From the NCBI RefSeq assembly GCF_003013715.1, contig NC_072812.1:1488001-1552000 (forward strand): a DNA stretch of 64,000 bases, written 5' to 3'. Positions 9,980 to 21,570 of the stretch are shown here, one piece after another. Source of the stretch: Candidozyma auris. Taxonomy: Eukaryota > Ascomycota > Pichiomycetes > Serinales > Metschnikowiaceae. A program made the translations under genes and the position numbers. Position 1 is the first letter of the stretch. Every line of letters starts with the position of its first letter. The notes below the pieces were generated by a model, which had not been told where the DNA came from, did not search any database, and was given only the letters and a program-made list of their open reading frames with translations.

Positions 9980-10090
9980 TCTAGCAAATCCTTGCCTTGT
10001 CAACTGTACGTTACTCAATTGAGTTCCGAACGTTTTAAACAACAAAGTAAGTGCACCTCTTTACCTGCACTGTTCTCAAGCTAGTAGGGC

Positions 10091-12346
10091 CTATGCAAAC
10101 GGAATCGAAGCCTTGCCTTCCTCAAACTCAATAACCTCTTCGTCGATCAAGTCTGGGTTTTCTTGTGCCCTTTCTCTTCTTATTTCCTTGACACGAGTGA
10201 CTTGGTCGAGTGCACTAAGCGAAGAGCCATTGCCCAATTTCACGAGGCCCATAAAGAATAATTCAATTTTCTCGAAATACTCCTCCTCTAACACCACGCT
10301 AGCACAGAGTCGAAATGCAGACTGGATCATGATGCACCTGTTGTCAAAAGTCGACAGAGAAAGGTAGTAGTTATCGCTCTCCACAATAATTTCGGATCTG
10401 TCTCTTTCGTACAGCGGTGCCAGTTTCTCCTTTAAAAAGAATGCTCCGGTAAAGATCCTCTGCACCATTTCTTGGACTAGGGGATGTGTTCGAGGAAGGC
10501 CGTAGAATTCCGGCAGCACAAGAAGTGTAAGATGTAAGAAGTCGACGTGAAATTGGTTTGAAGCATCAAACCAAGAGTAGTATGTCTTTTCGCCATTTTC
10601 ATCGCATTCTACAGCATAACAAGCTGGCGGGAAATTGTAACGCTGGTGCAGAGGCTCATAGTCCGGATGTCCCCTACATGTTTTAGGTACAACATAGTTG
10701 CGTGGCAGTACACCAGGTACCACCTCTTCTCGTCCTGTCTGCCCAAGTAGTGAAACGATTTGTGCAATCCATCGCATTGGTGCCCTTTGCAAACATTTTA
10801 GGTCCATTGCATCCTTGACTCTTGTGTAGCAGATAATTGCCTTCACACACGTAGCGGTGTATCCCCAAAATATATTGAAGTCTGACAGCGTTGGGCTGGT
10901 GACTACCATCGCCAATCGACTCAACGACTCATGGTAATGTCTATTTTCATGGAACTCAAAGAATCCACTTTCAACAAAGACTGAGTTGGCATCAAGCGGG
11001 AGATTAGGAAATGACCCAAAGAGGTCGTCGTTGTCTAGTGGCGGACCATCAAATGATTTGGACGTTGCGCCGCCCACAGAAGAGAATACTGCAGCAACAG
11101 ACTCGAGAGCAAAAAACCAAGATTTAGCCAAAGCCAAGCCTAATGACACATTCTCTGACTTTGTGATTCTGCTGTAGTTGATGAGAAGGTCACGGGCTCC
11201 CCGAAGATGAACTTTCCAGGAATTAAGAACAGTATCGTTTAACTGTGATGTTGTTGCGCTGAAATACGTTGTAAGAACCAACACCGTCATCAAAAGCTTT
11301 TCGACGTGGAAAGACTGAGATAGCTTTGAGGACGGTTTCTCAGAGAAATCGTCACTTAGCTTTCGTAGACACACACCGATGTACTTCTGTCTAGCTATAT
11401 CGTGGCTAGATCTGCCAGTCTGATTAAATTGGAAAGTGGCAGAAATAGCTAGGAGCGAGAATAGAAGATGCGGGCACTCTGTCAGGTACATGAGAAGAAG
11501 CTTCACAACTTCGTTAGTCTCTATCAGAGAAGCGAGTGGGTACATGTGATAAGAGAGCTCGGTAGAGGTTAGTGTGCGTAGGTAGCCCGAATGGGGTTCC
11601 CCTAGGTTGTTTGCATTGACACATTCCTCTATTAGCTGCGAGTTCAGGAACTCCCATATCTCTGCCACCTTATTCCAAGGTCGCAGCGGGCTTGCTTGGT
11701 CATTGAGGTCCACAAAGTCATCAATACTGAACTGTGCTCTATCTTCAGAAGATAAAGAGGGACTTGTATGGGTTCTGGGGAATAGTCTATAGTCATGAAC
11801 ATTATTGGCTGCGTCGTTATCCTCGAGAGTATGATGAATGTCATTCACAAGCAAACTAGCTTCGTTGAAGACCGTTTGCATCTCGTGGTTTGTCTCGATG
11901 CTCGACACAATGCTAGAAGGAGCCTCAGGCTGAACGTTTGTGATCATTGGGAGAATTGAGGAGTCCATAGAGTCCAATTTGGTAAAAGCGTTGGGACCAT
12001 CTTCGAAGTTGTTCTGCTGCAGCGATGGTGGTTCTCTGGCGGTTTCCTTCTTGATCTTTTCCTCTTTCCTCGTCAGCTTTGGTGTCTTTGGTTTGTAAAA
12101 CTTCAAGTTCAAGTTGGCCTCCTTCAACGAGTTGTCATCCTGGGAAGGAAGTTTCAGCATCAAAGGGTCATGTTGTGTCTCCACCTTATTTTCATAAACA
12201 CACGTTTTGTTGAGTCTGGTGCAATTATTACAAGCAGGGGCAGTTTCATCGCATTTGATCTTCCTCCTCTTGCATTCGTTGCATCCTTTCCTGGAGTACT
12301 TTCTTTTCTTAATCTTAGGTTTGGTAACAGTCGTGGAGTTCTTCAT
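10091..12346 (-). CDS. Zn(II)2Cys6 transcription factor, Lys14-like
   Basis: A 751-aa fungal zinc-cluster regulator. The binuclear zinc cluster is at residues 22-49 (CX2CX6CX6CX2CX6C, Cys22, 25, 32, 39, 42, 49), preceded by a basic stretch KKRKYSRKG. The RKYSRKGCNECKRRKIKCDE form of the cluster resembles Lys14 and its Candida paralogs. The middle and C-terminal parts look like a fungal-specific transcription factor domain, with a LRGARDLL motif near residue 380 and a helical, Leu-rich region beyond. Residues 60-130 are basic (a likely nuclear signal) and 135-220 acidic or polar. The start ATG at 12346 lies just before the zinc cluster, as usual. Target genes cannot be read from the sequence; the sites upstream of the neighbouring ERG4 should not be taken as its own targets. 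Confidence 0.85.
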   Translation of the reverse strand: MKNSTTVTKPKIKKRKYSRKGCNECKRRKIKCDETAPACNNCTRLNKTCVYENKVETQHDPLMLKLPSQDDNSLKEANLNLKFYKPKTPKLTRKEEKIKKETAREPPSLQQNNFEDGPNAFTKLDSMDSSILPMITNVQPEAPSSIVSSIETNHEMQTVFNEASLLVNDIHHTLEDNDAANNVHDYRLFPRTHTSPSLSSEDRAQFSIDDFVDLNDQASPLRPWNKVAEIWEFLNSQLIEECVNANNLGEPHSGYLRTLTSTELSYHMYPLASLIETNEVVKLLLMYLTECPHLLFSLLAISATFQFNQTGRSSHDIARQKYIGVCLRKLSDDFSEKPSSKLSQSFHVEKLLMTVLVLTTYFSATTSQLNDTVLNSWKVHLRGARDLLINYSRITKSENVSLGLALAKSWFFALESVAAVFSSVGGATSKSFDGPPLDNDDLFGSFPNLPLDANSVFVESGFFEFHENRHYHESLSRLAMVVTSPTLSDFNIFWGYTATCVKAIICYTRVKDAMDLKCLQRAPMRWIAQIVSLLGQTGREEVVPGVLPRNYVVPKTCRGHPDYEPLHQRYNFPPACYAVECDENGEKTYYSWFDASNQFHVDFLHLTLLVLPEFYGLPRTHPLVQEMVQRIFTGAFFLKEKLAPLYERDRSEIIVESDNYYLSLSTFDNRCIMIQSAFRLCASVVLEEEYFEKIELFFMGLVKLGNGSSLSALDQVTRVKEIRRERAQENPDLIDEEVIEFEEGKASIPFA

Positions 12347-12646
12347 TCAGCCAGCAATGTTGAGCCTAAAATTGACGTCAACGTAGCGAAAACGATCTGG
12401 TCAAACGGTCTATAAAGGCTTTTTTCTACTTGTGCCTTTTGAAGTAGTCAGAAGCGAACTTCTCCATGCCATGTCCCATGCAGGGCATACAGCATTAAGA
12501 CAATGCTCGGTCCAACATTTCCTTACCTCCGTGCAAAGGATCACCTACAATTTTTCAGCTCCACTTATTGTTGCGAATTGAGTATATGCGTCGGCTAACA
12601 AAAAGAAAAAATTTTCCCATAATGTACAAAGCCTTGACTCTCGAAT
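12347..12646. other. Intergenic between PUF4 and the Zn2Cys6 gene
   Basis: 300 bp holding the promoter of the zinc-cluster gene and the PUF4 3' region. There is an A/T-rich stretch near 12600-12616. No gene or clear site was seen. Confidence 0.5.
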
Positions 12647-14926
12647 TCAGACAATGTTCTGAATCTTAGTCAAGATGCGTCTCCCATGGGGAGTGTTCTT
12701 GATGCCTGGCAATAGAGGCTGTAAAGAAACGGCCAACTTGGCCAAGTCTTTGCTGCTGGCCATGTCCAAACTGGTTTGCAATACGTAGTTTCCGTAGGGG
12801 TCATTCAATAACAGAGGAAATTTGTCGCTGTTGTTCAACAAAACTTCCATCACCCTGTCAGTCAATTCATCGATCCGCAAGGACTTTTCGATTACATTCG
12901 AGCCGAACTTATGCAAGGATAATGCAATGATGTTCGACTTTATGTGCTCTAAGATGATCTCAATAGACTCCGAGTCACCGCGAGAAAGTACATATTGTAC
13001 AACGTAATTGCCAAAGGGATCGGATGCTAGGCGGGTCGCATTCTCCGCCACCTTGAGGGACAATTGTTTACGCTGTTCATCATTACCGTGGTCAAGACAT
13101 CTCTGTAAAACACAACACCCATGCCTGTGAGTTGCGATTTCTGTGCAATGAGCAGATGTCGTGTCAAAAATAAACAGATTGTTTTCAGGGCTCAATTTCT
13201 GCAAGCACTTCTGCACCACATGATTTCCGTTCAAATCCCTCGACAACGTAACGATATGAGGTGCCAAGCTTTTGATGATTTGCTGAATCTCCTCTGTAGT
13301 TGAGATGCATTCCACAAGCTTCTGCAATGCCCTAGTTCCGTGAGGGTCCAATGCGATACGAACAAACTCTGGCGCAGCATTTTTCACCAAAATGAGTCTC
13401 TGATCAGGCGATACATTTTCTGCCAATTTCTGGATCAAATAATTTCCAAATGGATCTGTCATCAACTCAACAACCTTCAAGTAAATCTCGTTAAAAATGA
13501 CAGTGGCTGCGACAACATTTGTCATCACTGACAGATCGGACTTGGCTGTACGCTCAGCCGCCTCGCTTCCTAAATCCAACTGTCTCTGCAAGAACCGGCA
13601 GCCGTGCTGGTCCTTGCACAATGAGTAAATTTCTCCGGTGAAGTCTTCCAACTTCGCATTTGCATACTTTGACGCATCGTCGCCCTTCCTTCTGTTGGAG
13701 TTGTGCATTTTCCGATGCACATTGACACCCAGATTCATATTCGGGTGACGACGATTTCCGTTGTGGTGCCTTGGCTGGCTGCCACCAGAAGATGGGCCAG
13801 GCCCAGGCCCGTTATTTGCGTAGTTCAAAAAGCCACTATCCTTGTAACGAGGCTGTAAAGCTGGGTTAATGAAGTTAGGGTGGCCATTATCAAATTGTCC
13901 CATAGGGTTAGGCATCATCCTAGCGTCCAAATTTTGAGGGGGCCTTGCCGACATGAATTGAGGGTTCAAGAAGGAGGGGTGTTGGCTCCACATCGTGGCG
14001 GTACCGGGATGAGGAAGTGCATTGGACTGATCAGTACTGCCAACATCAAATGCAGGGACTTGTTCACCACCTTTATCATTCAAAACATTATTATTATCGG
14101 CACCGTAATGCTGGGCGTCCTTGTGAGAGAATTGCCCGCCAGGGTTTTCCGGTCCATAATTCATGCCTGGTACATTAAAGAAGTTCCCGAAAGCAAAGCG
14201 AGAGTCTAATACACCTCCAAGAGGGTGCAAAGGTTGAGACGACATGGACATCAGGTCGCTGTGATGAGGTGCTGGAATCTCCGCAGAGTGCAATGCCGAT
14301 GAGTCAGGCTTGTCATCAGGAAGTTCAAGAGGTGTTACACCCATGGCAATGTCAGCGGACTTGTCCTCTACAGGAAAAGCAAAAGGAGGAGCCGAAAGTG
14401 GAACGAAGGTGTTTGTCCACGAGTTCGTGGGCGGCGTGTTCAAAGAACCAGGGACAGCGTGGGCAGAGCCAAACCCGGAGACTGGAGCAGGCTGAGGTGT
14501 CAACGAGCCCAGTTTGCCTGCCAAAGTGGCACCTACTGGCGAGGCAACCGAGGCCAGGGTTGGCAAGATTTGTGGCTGCGCAAATGGAGTTGACGACTTG
14601 GTCGCCTGGCTCTTGGACGTGGAGGTTGACGAGTTTGGACTCTTCGGGTCGCTGCCTTCGTCGAAGTCCTCATCCAAGTTCAAGGTGCCCAAAGCACCGA
14701 CAATGTCCAATTCCGAGGGTACACGGGCCTCCAGGGAAAAATCCTTCCCCTTGATTTCGGAGATCAGGTCGTCAGCGGAGCCCGAGTGATCTAAGCTGAA
14801 AAAGGACAGACCATCCTTATTGAAGAAGTTGGAGCTTCCAATAGATGCCGAGCGCAACCCACCAGATTTTTTTGAGCCCGAGCTCTGTGAAGCAGATGCA
14901 GATCTAGACAGTAAATTTGTCGACAT
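12647..14926 (-). CDS. PUF4: Pumilio-family RNA-binding protein Puf4
   Basis: Binds UGUA-containing 3' UTRs and promotes deadenylation and decay of target mRNAs in the cytoplasm. The 759-aa protein has a low-complexity N-terminus rich in Ser, Pro, Gly and Asn (1-420) and a Pumilio homology domain at about 425-755 with eight repeats. Repeats are visible as CKDQHGCRFLQRQL, DPFGNYLIQKL, DPHGTRALQKL, DLNGNHVVQKCL, HRHGCCVLQRCL, DPFGNYVVQYVL, HKFGSNVIEKSL and DPYGNYVLQTSL. The DQHGCRFLQ first repeat and the HRHGCCVLQRC repeat fit Puf4 rather than Puf3 (DQHGSRFIQ). The frame is open to an ATG at 15007, but the extra 27 residues are hydrophobic and non-conserved in character, so the start MSTNLLSRSAS at 14926 is preferred. 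Confidence 0.92.
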   Translation of the reverse strand: MSTNLLSRSASASQSSGSKKSGGLRSASIGSSNFFNKDGLSFFSLDHSGSADDLISEIKGKDFSLEARVPSELDIVGALGTLNLDEDFDEGSDPKSPNSSTSTSKSQATKSSTPFAQPQILPTLASVASPVGATLAGKLGSLTPQPAPVSGFGSAHAVPGSLNTPPTNSWTNTFVPLSAPPFAFPVEDKSADIAMGVTPLELPDDKPDSSALHSAEIPAPHHSDLMSMSSQPLHPLGGVLDSRFAFGNFFNVPGMNYGPENPGGQFSHKDAQHYGADNNNVLNDKGGEQVPAFDVGSTDQSNALPHPGTATMWSQHPSFLNPQFMSARPPQNLDARMMPNPMGQFDNGHPNFINPALQPRYKDSGFLNYANNGPGPGPSSGGSQPRHHNGNRRHPNMNLGVNVHRKMHNSNRRKGDDASKYANAKLEDFTGEIYSLCKDQHGCRFLQRQLDLGSEAAERTAKSDLSVMTNVVAATVIFNEIYLKVVELMTDPFGNYLIQKLAENVSPDQRLILVKNAAPEFVRIALDPHGTRALQKLVECISTTEEIQQIIKSLAPHIVTLSRDLNGNHVVQKCLQKLSPENNLFIFDTTSAHCTEIATHRHGCCVLQRCLDHGNDEQRKQLSLKVAENATRLASDPFGNYVVQYVLSRGDSESIEIILEHIKSNIIALSLHKFGSNVIEKSLRIDELTDRVMEVLLNNSDKFPLLLNDPYGNYVLQTSLDMASSKDLAKLAVSLQPLLPGIKNTPHGRRILTKIQNIV

Positions 14927-17420
14927 TATGACTGGGAATGTGAAATGGTATTGGGAGATGGACGGGTAATCACTAATGTACAAAGACTCTAATATACAAA
15001 GATGCAAATAAGGCGCTACCCAAGATCAGAAGCTATGCGGTAGCTGGTGTACAAATGAATGCAATATGACGAAGATTATGTGTGTAGATTGGGGTTGGCT
15101 TGATCCACCAGGAAGGCTAGTCGTCTGAATGATCGGTGAATCGGAGGATGAAATGGAGGTGGATAAAAAAAAAAGGTGTTTATGTAACAACGAGGCTCGA
15201 AAGCAAAGCAATTTTGGCCTGGGTATACTCTTGCCGGATAGTTTGAGTGTGAGAGTCGGATTGCCTTGTTCCCTTCAAGTGATGAAAGTGGCCTGTGGAA
15301 GAGTTATAGGAATTTTTTTCGCCTCGATCTGAGAGGAAGTACTGCAAGGGAGAAGAAAAAAAAGGATGTGCGAAGGAAGCGTAGCGGGATAAGAACAAAG
15401 AAGTTAAGTTTTCATAGCCAAATGCAAAGATTTGCTATAAATCCTAGTAGTTTTTAACTAGCGATTTGGCTATGTTGGATTCTAGTCTTTCTTGATAAGT
15501 GTGTGCCGTGCAACCTGCTGCTTTGTGCCAGTGATTAGATTGTCGTGCGTTGGCTGCGAAATTTGATTTCTCCCTTTGAAACTGGTCTTGATGAAGAAAT
15601 TAGTCTAATAAACGCTTACATTGTCTATTTATTTCATAAGCTAATGTGTACATTTATTTCTGGTCATCGCATTTGAGTTTTCTCGTTTGTTTAATTAAAC
15701 AAGTTAGCTTTTCTATTGCGGATGTTCCTGTGAGGCCTAATCCTCTTTGCTGGGGCCCTAAGCATCAGTACTAATCAGAAAAGGCTGTTGAATTATTTGA
15801 ACGTATCATTTATGTCGGCAGCTACTAATTGTATTACTAATACATCCTTGAATTATTTTCAACTTTGCTATTTACACAGCTGCCCCCTTGAATTGTTCAT
15901 CTTGTAAGTCGGCGCCACGTATCAGATAGTTAAATGCTACAATGCTTCAGCATATCTGTTTTGGAAACTCACAATGACAACACCACCTCAGCTATCTTAT
16001 CCAATAGTTAAAAGACACGTGGATGACTGAAAGAAATTAAATTTTCTTGTCCGCACGAGAAAGTCCTTTGACTCAATCAGATCGAGATCAACAGTTTACG
16101 AGCTGTCTTGTTCTTCGTCTCTAGTTTCACAAGATAGAGAGTTAAACATATATGATTTGTTAGCTTGGTCGTGGTACCACATTTACATCGCCTGATGGTC
16201 TTTATGGCACAGACTGGATCGCTTTACAGAGCGAAGCTTCCAGAGCCGCTGAATTGACCTGACATATGTGTTATGATGTCAAAACGAACTTTCAATGCTA
16301 CAAGCGGTTCGCTTTAATTGTGGATTTCCCCCATCTAAGGTCCCACATTTTCGTTGTCCCGGCGGCAAATGCAGCAGATTGTTCTACTGGCACCCCTAAG
16401 CAACCTGACAAAAGCTCTCCATCCATTTTCAGCGACCAGACTCCCATTGAGAACGCTTCTCTTGATCGTCGGCTCTACTGATTTAGTCAAATGGCCGTTC
16501 TCAACCGCACAAGCTACAATTTAGCTCTCACCTTTTGCTACCTACAACAAAGCTTCTACAAGTGTCGCACCCACATCCTCCAAAGCTGCCGCCTCTAAGT
16601 CGCTCTCGACTTTTGAATGCTAATTCCTATCCAACGCAAGTATCCCTTAAGCACTAGAGGGCACAATTGCTTCGTAACGGGCGGCCAGTGCAAACAAAAA
16701 TGTCGCTGCTGTCTATCTCGTAAAGATAAACTATGCTTTTGTGCAATTTATCCCCTTGTGCTTTTCTCCACTCCCACATTTTCTTGTGCAGCAAATATGA
16801 AAGATTGATGCCCACAAGGTGGACAATACTTAATTGTTTACGAAAACCAATCTCTGCATGTGCTGATACCGAGTGGAAGGCGAGGGGAGTCGTGGAGTTG
16901 TGATTTGAAGCGACGCCTCCAATTTTGTGAAAATCATACGATATGGAGACATCGTTGGTTCAAAATGAGAATGCCGGTTACTCCGGGAAAAAGAGAATCT
17001 TCGCTAGGCTTTGCTGTGCTGCTTTTAGCTTGCAATCCTGCAAGCGGAGCAGCGTGGCAGAGATTGCATCAGGCCATCTGCGAGTCCTGATATTTTTGTT
17101 ATTATGATTGCTCATCGACATTGTGTGTTATTAATTTGCCTAATCCATCCGCACGCCGCATTCATCTTGTGCTATTCACAAATAATTACTCTTGTTCGCA
17201 AACTTGACAATTGTTTATTATTTTTACATCGCCCCTCACGTTTCCCACCCTCTCCAATTCCTTGTAATTTTCACTGCACATCTACAAGCCAACTTTTTAA
17301 TCATTATCTATTACTTATACTATAATACGAAATTAATCTCAAAATGACGACGGTAATAATCGGGGAATCAAATAAAAAAATGGAATGATAGTTTGTAGAA
17401 ACTTCTCGCAGTTATACCGC
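14927..17420. other. Long intergenic region between PMA1 3' end and PUF4 start
   Basis: 2.5 kb on the upstream side of PUF4 and the downstream side of PMA1. No frame exceeds about 80 codons and none is recognisable. The middle part is AT-rich (15 of 60 bases G/C at 15601-15660). There is a cluster of TACTAAT-like words near 15768-15840 without a convincing splice pair. The part at 17200-17350 is pyrimidine-rich on the plus strand. No tRNA B-box was found by eye. Confidence 0.5.
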
Positions 17421-20120
17421 TTAAGAAGACTTCTCGTGCTGAGTAGACACTCTGGCCATGGAGACCATGAAGTCCTCGAGACTTCTTCTGTCTCTCTGTT
17501 CCTTCTTGTTTCTTCTGCCATTGCAGAAGTCGTCGAAGGCTTCGGACTGGGACATGAGGTAGTAAGCACCACCCATGACACAGAAGACACCGAAAGACCA
17601 GATCCAGGTTCTGACAACAGTAACAATGTCAGTCCAGTTCTGAGACCACCAGCCGAACAAGGTGAAACAGGTGGCGACAATGTCGACAATCAACACAGCA
17701 CCAGCCAATTGCCAAGATGGGATAGAAGACCAGAATGGACCCTGGGCTCTAGTAATGAAAATCAACCAGTTCTCAGTCAAGGAAATCTGCAAGAACAAAA
17801 TACCGTCAATCGAACCGAAGTTTTGGACAATACCACCCTTGGACATGAACATAGTAGTCAAGGTAATCCAGGTACCGACGGCCAAAATGATACCCAAGAT
17901 GATGGACATACCCCACAATCTTGGAAGGTTCCACTTGACAGGCTTAGGGTCGTATGGAGCATTGTCGTAAGCAATGGCCAAAGTGGCAACGTCAGCGAAA
18001 ATGGCAATGAAAACAACCAAGTCAATGTTAAGAGATCTGTCCAAGATAGCAATCCAGAGACCCAAGAAGATTTCCAAGTGCAAAGACAAAGCGATACGGT
18101 ACACCACGTAGGCGTACATTCTGTGGAAGATTTGACGGGAGGTCTTCAAAGCATCAATGATAGCAGACAAACCTGGGGCAAGGAAAACAATATCGGCAGC
18201 AGATCTAGCAGCGTCTGTGGCACCCTCAACGGCAATACCAGTGTCAGCCTTCTTCAAAGATGGAGCATCGTTAACACCGTCACCAGTCATGGCAACCAAG
18301 TAACCTCTAGCTTGCAAAATCTCAACAGCGTTGTACTTGTGCTGTGGGAAAACCTCAGCGAAACCGTCAGCGTTCTCAACAAAGTCAGCAATCTCAGAAC
18401 CGGCCATGTCACCACCACCAGAAAGACCCAACTTCTCAGCATCGTAAATGTTGGTACCAAGACCCAATTGTCTACAGGTCTCCTTAGCAATACCGACGGC
18501 ATCACCAGTCAACATCTTAACAGACAAACCCAATCTTCTAGCTTCGTTAACAGTTTGAGCAGTGTCATCTCTTGGAGGGTCCATACATGGCATGATACCC
18601 AAGATTTCCCAGTGGCCCTCACCTCTCTTTCTAGCAACACCCAAAGATCTGAAACCTCTGGAGGCAAACTCAGCGACAGTGTTCTGGTAGTTCTCGTGAA
18701 CATCCTCTGGGATTGGGTGGTCATCCTCGACAGTCTTCAAGACGAACAATGGAGCACCCTTAACACAAACAATTCTCTCGCCCTCTGGGGACTCAACGAT
18801 AGCAGTAACCTTCTTGGAAACAGGGTCGAATGGCTGGAACTCCAAAACCTTGTACTTAGTCAAAGCAGCCTTAGCTCTTGGGTAGTTGATCAAGGACTTC
18901 AAGAAAGCCTTGTCAATAGCGTCCAAACCCTTCTTCTTTCTAGAAGCAGCCAAACAAGCAGTCAACATCAAGTCGTCAGCCTCAACACCCTCGACGGTGT
19001 ATGGCTCGTGCAAAGACAATTTGTTCTTGGTCAAAGTACCGGTCTTGTCAGAACACAAGATCTCAACACCAGCAAGGGACTCAATAGCGGACAATTTTTG
19101 GACAATAGCCTGCTTCTTAGCCAAGTAAGCAGCACCAACAGCCATGGTGGTGGTAACAACGGCTGGCAAACCGACAGGGACACCAACAATGGTGATGGCC
19201 AAGGTGTATCTAAGGATTGGAACAATCTTGACAGTTCTGTAGAAACAAGCAACCCAGACAACCAACAAAGTGACAATGACCAAAACCAACAAAATAGTAC
19301 CAATACCGTTCAAAACCTCGGTAAAGTGACCGGAACCACTGGAGGCCTTGTTAACCAAAGCAGCAGCTCTACCAACGAAAGTCGAGTCACCAGTAGCAGT
19401 AACAATCATGAAAGCCTCACCAGTCTTGACAGTAGAAGAAGAGTAGGTGGAGTCACCGTGCCTCTTGTCAACAGCCAAAGACTCACCAGTAATGGCGGAC
19501 TGGTCAACCTGCAACAAAGCGTTCTCAGAAACGATTCTACCATCGGCAGGGATGACAGTACCATCCTCCAACTGCAAAATGTCACCGGGGACAATCTCGT
19601 TAGCCTGGACCTCGACAAGCTGACCGTTTCTAACAACATTGGCAGTGTTAGCCAAGGTCTTCTTCAATTCATCGACGATGGAACCAGCCTGGTACTCCTG
19701 AATGAAACCAACACTGGCGTTCAACAACAACAAACCACAAATGACACCGAAATCGACCCAGTCCTCAAGACCAGCGGCCAAAATGGCAGCGGCCTCCATG
19801 ACGAACTGAATGGGACCAACGAAAAACATGATGAACTTGAGCACCAAGTTCTCCTGCTCCTCAGCCATCTGGTTAAGGCCGTACTTCTTTCTTCTCTTGG
19901 TGACCTCATCGTCGGTCAAACCAACCTCAGGCTGGGTCTGCAAGAGCTCATCTGGGACGGCCTTGAAAGAGCCGGCATTGGCCTCGTCGTCCGACTCCTC
20001 ATCATCGTCGAGGTTGTGGTTGGACTGCAAGTCGATAATCAACTGGTCAATGTCCTCATCCTCGTCGTCGGACTCGACAGCTTTATCGATCTTCTCGTTG
20101 GTTGGTTCGGTAGCACTCAT
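17421..20120 (-). CDS. PMA1: Plasma-membrane H+-ATPase Pma1 (P3-type)
   Basis: Major proton pump of the yeast plasma membrane; ATP-driven proton export sets the membrane potential used by nutrient transporters. 899 aa against about 918 in S. cerevisiae. Motifs: acidic N-terminus (15-50), TGES (211-214), phosphorylation motif [11 protein letters not shown] with Asp358, the MLTGD and [15 protein letters not shown] hinge motifs, and about ten membrane segments. The C-terminus [22 protein letters not shown] is the autoinhibitory domain whose Ser/Thr pair is phosphorylated on glucose. Codon use is extremely biased (Leu mostly TTG), as expected for a very highly expressed gene; this also creates a 1001-codon open frame on the opposite strand that is not a gene. 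It has an unusually long upstream non-coding region. Confidence 0.98.
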   Translation of the reverse strand: MSATEPTNEKIDKAVESDDEDEDIDQLIIDLQSNHNLDDDEESDDEANAGSFKAVPDELLQTQPEVGLTDDEVTKRRKKYGLNQMAEEQENLVLKFIMFFVGPIQFVMEAAAILAAGLEDWVDFGVICGLLLLNASVGFIQEYQAGSIVDELKKTLANTANVVRNGQLVEVQANEIVPGDILQLEDGTVIPADGRIVSENALLQVDQSAITGESLAVDKRHGDSTYSSSTVKTGEAFMIVTATGDSTFVGRAAALVNKASSGSGHFTEVLNGIGTILLVLVIVTLLVVWVACFYRTVKIVPILRYTLAITIVGVPVGLPAVVTTTMAVGAAYLAKKQAIVQKLSAIESLAGVEILCSDKTGTLTKNKLSLHEPYTVEGVEADDLMLTACLAASRKKKGLDAIDKAFLKSLINYPRAKAALTKYKVLEFQPFDPVSKKVTAIVESPEGERIVCVKGAPLFVLKTVEDDHPIPEDVHENYQNTVAEFASRGFRSLGVARKRGEGHWEILGIMPCMDPPRDDTAQTVNEARRLGLSVKMLTGDAVGIAKETCRQLGLGTNIYDAEKLGLSGGGDMAGSEIADFVENADGFAEVFPQHKYNAVEILQARGYLVAMTGDGVNDAPSLKKADTGIAVEGATDAARSAADIVFLAPGLSAIIDALKTSRQIFHRMYAYVVYRIALSLHLEIFLGLWIAILDRSLNIDLVVFIAIFADVATLAIAYDNAPYDPKPVKWNLPRLWGMSIILGIILAVGTWITLTTMFMSKGGIVQNFGSIDGILFLQISLTENWLIFITRAQGPFWSSIPSWQLAGAVLIVDIVATCFTLFGWWSQNWTDIVTVVRTWIWSFGVFCVMGGAYYLMSQSEAFDDFCNGRRNKKEQRDRRSLEDFMVSMARVSTQHEKSS

Positions 20121-20225
20121 TTCGTTGTGAAACTACACGAGCGTTCAATTGAAATGAGAAAACACGAAAAGTCTAAGAAGAGAGAAAAAAGAAGAAATTT
20201 GGTACAAGTTGGGGAAGTGGAATCC

Positions 20226-20232
20226 ATTTATA
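20226..20232 (-). promoter_or_regulatory. Putative TATA box of PMA1
   Basis: TATAAAT on the minus strand, 106 bp upstream of the PMA1 ATG, followed by an A/T- and purine-rich leader. A CACCCACACA word resembling a Rap1 site lies about 50 bp further upstream (around 20280-20292 on the minus strand); both are motif inferences. Confidence 0.4.
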
Positions 20233-20800
20233 CTGGGCCCACGAGCAGGCAGGAAAAAAATAGGAAAAAAAAAATTGTTCCTGTGTGGGTGCCCGGCAGA
20301 CAAGGTCGGCGACGACGGAAGCTACAGGCGATAAATTTTGTTTTTTCCTTTTTCTTTTCAGGAACTGTTGCTTGGGTCCTGCCTATATGATCGCCGAACA
20401 GAGTTGTGAAATGAGGGAATTTTCGATAAACAAACCGCACTCTTTAGGCAGGCACGTCGGAAAAAAAAGAAAGAATTAGGTAACTGGCAGGTGAGGCGCC
20501 CTGCGGCCTAATGTGGGCCGGCACTGGAGCAGGAAGGAAATGTCGTGCTAATGTCGCACAGACCCCCAATTTTCGCCAGGCAAGAAACCTTGTTTTTTGC
20601 GGCAAGAGCGATGTGGCAGACAAAAAAATGGTTGGATGCCTGGTGGGAGCAGATGGGATGGAAAATTCTTAAACCTCAACGTGTAGTGGACAAGTTGCAA
20701 GGACTTTGCTCAAAGCCAGAGAAGCTGGCTGAAAAGCTGGTTTTTGCCGGCCGCCTCCGCTGGCGCCATGCTGACGTCAAGGCCGTGAGTGGACCCGAGG

Positions 20801-20825
20801 GCTGCTCGCTGCTCGCTGCTCGCTC
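20801..20825. repeat. Tandem repeat of a 7-base unit (GCTGCTC)
   Basis: Three full GCTGCTC units in a row (20801-20821) plus a partial GCTC. It lies in the non-coding DNA upstream of PMA1 and looks like simple replication slippage. Confidence 0.8.
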
Positions 20826-21504
20826 GACCTGGACACTTCCGCCAGAGACAATACGAAAAAGCCTACCGCCAAATTGCTCGCAGTTGGCCTGCCAGACGGC
20901 AAAGACGTCTGACGAGCTACGCCATCTACTTTGGAAGTCTGTAAAGTCAACTCTTCAACCACAAATTTTTCAATTTCATCTACACCTCCCTCTGGCCATG
21001 CTTATCTGTTTGTTTGTAGCCTGCCCAAACGAGCAGCGGCGCTGGGGTTACCCTATCGGGCGCAATTCGCACCCACTGAGGAAGTGGTGCACCTCTCGTT
21101 TGGGTCCACCCAGCATGCCCTGGCACAAATCTGACCAGCGAGCAACGATAGACAGCCACAGAGAACCGTAAGCTCTAAATTGTAGTCGACCACCAGCTGG
21201 TCTCGTGTCGCCACATCCCACTATGCTTCCTCTTGTTCGCTCCCAGCTAGAGGCATCGTGCGACATCTCGCGCCAATCGGTGCTGCCTGTTCGAACACTA
21301 ATCAAGGCACTCTTTCGTCATTAGTGGCCCCGGCATTGTGCCGTTTCCTATTCGTTACCTTTTTTTTACTCCACTCCATTCACCCACAACCCGCCGCTGG
21401 GGTCCTCCACCGGCCATGTCTCGTCCTTTGGCAGCCCCACCAAATCGAAGTCACCCACCGTTCTCCAGCGCCAAGCTGTAATTCTGCGTCGGCGGTCCCC
21501 TGGG

Positions 21505-21570
21505 GTGAAACGGTGCTGGCGCTGGTGCTTGCGCTGGTGCAACTGCTACTGCTGGTGCTGGTGCGCTCAA
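21505..21570. repeat. Imperfect GCTGGT-type repeat
   Basis: A run of imperfect GCTGGTG / GCTGGCG / GCTACT triplet-pattern units in the GC-rich region upstream of PMA1. It lies inside overlapping short open frames that look like chance products of the repeat. Confidence 0.6.

Larger units (their letters stand above)
9756..10090. other. Intergenic: ERG4 promoter, 3' end of the Zn2Cys6 gene
   Basis: 335 bp upstream of ERG4, which reads leftwards. It carries a TATA-like element on the minus strand at 9811-9817 and two sterol-response-like sites, annotated separately. No reading frame worth calling was seen. Confidence 0.6.

Noticed and set aside
15768..15840. Clustered TACTAAT words suggesting an intron
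   Set aside because: No matching GTATGT-type donor at a sensible distance and no conserved exon around it.
17385..20390. 1001-codon open frame on the plus strand over PMA1
   Set aside because: It is codon-aligned with PMA1 on the other strand. Antisense stops arise only from TTA, CTA and TCA codons, which PMA1 avoids through strong codon bias, so the frame is open by default. Its composition (Asn, Gln, Ser, Val-rich) is not protein-like.
20545..21171. 208-codon plus-strand frame upstream of PMA1
   Set aside because: No recognisable family, Trp/Cys-rich, overlaps a simple tandem repeat and other open frames in GC-rich DNA.
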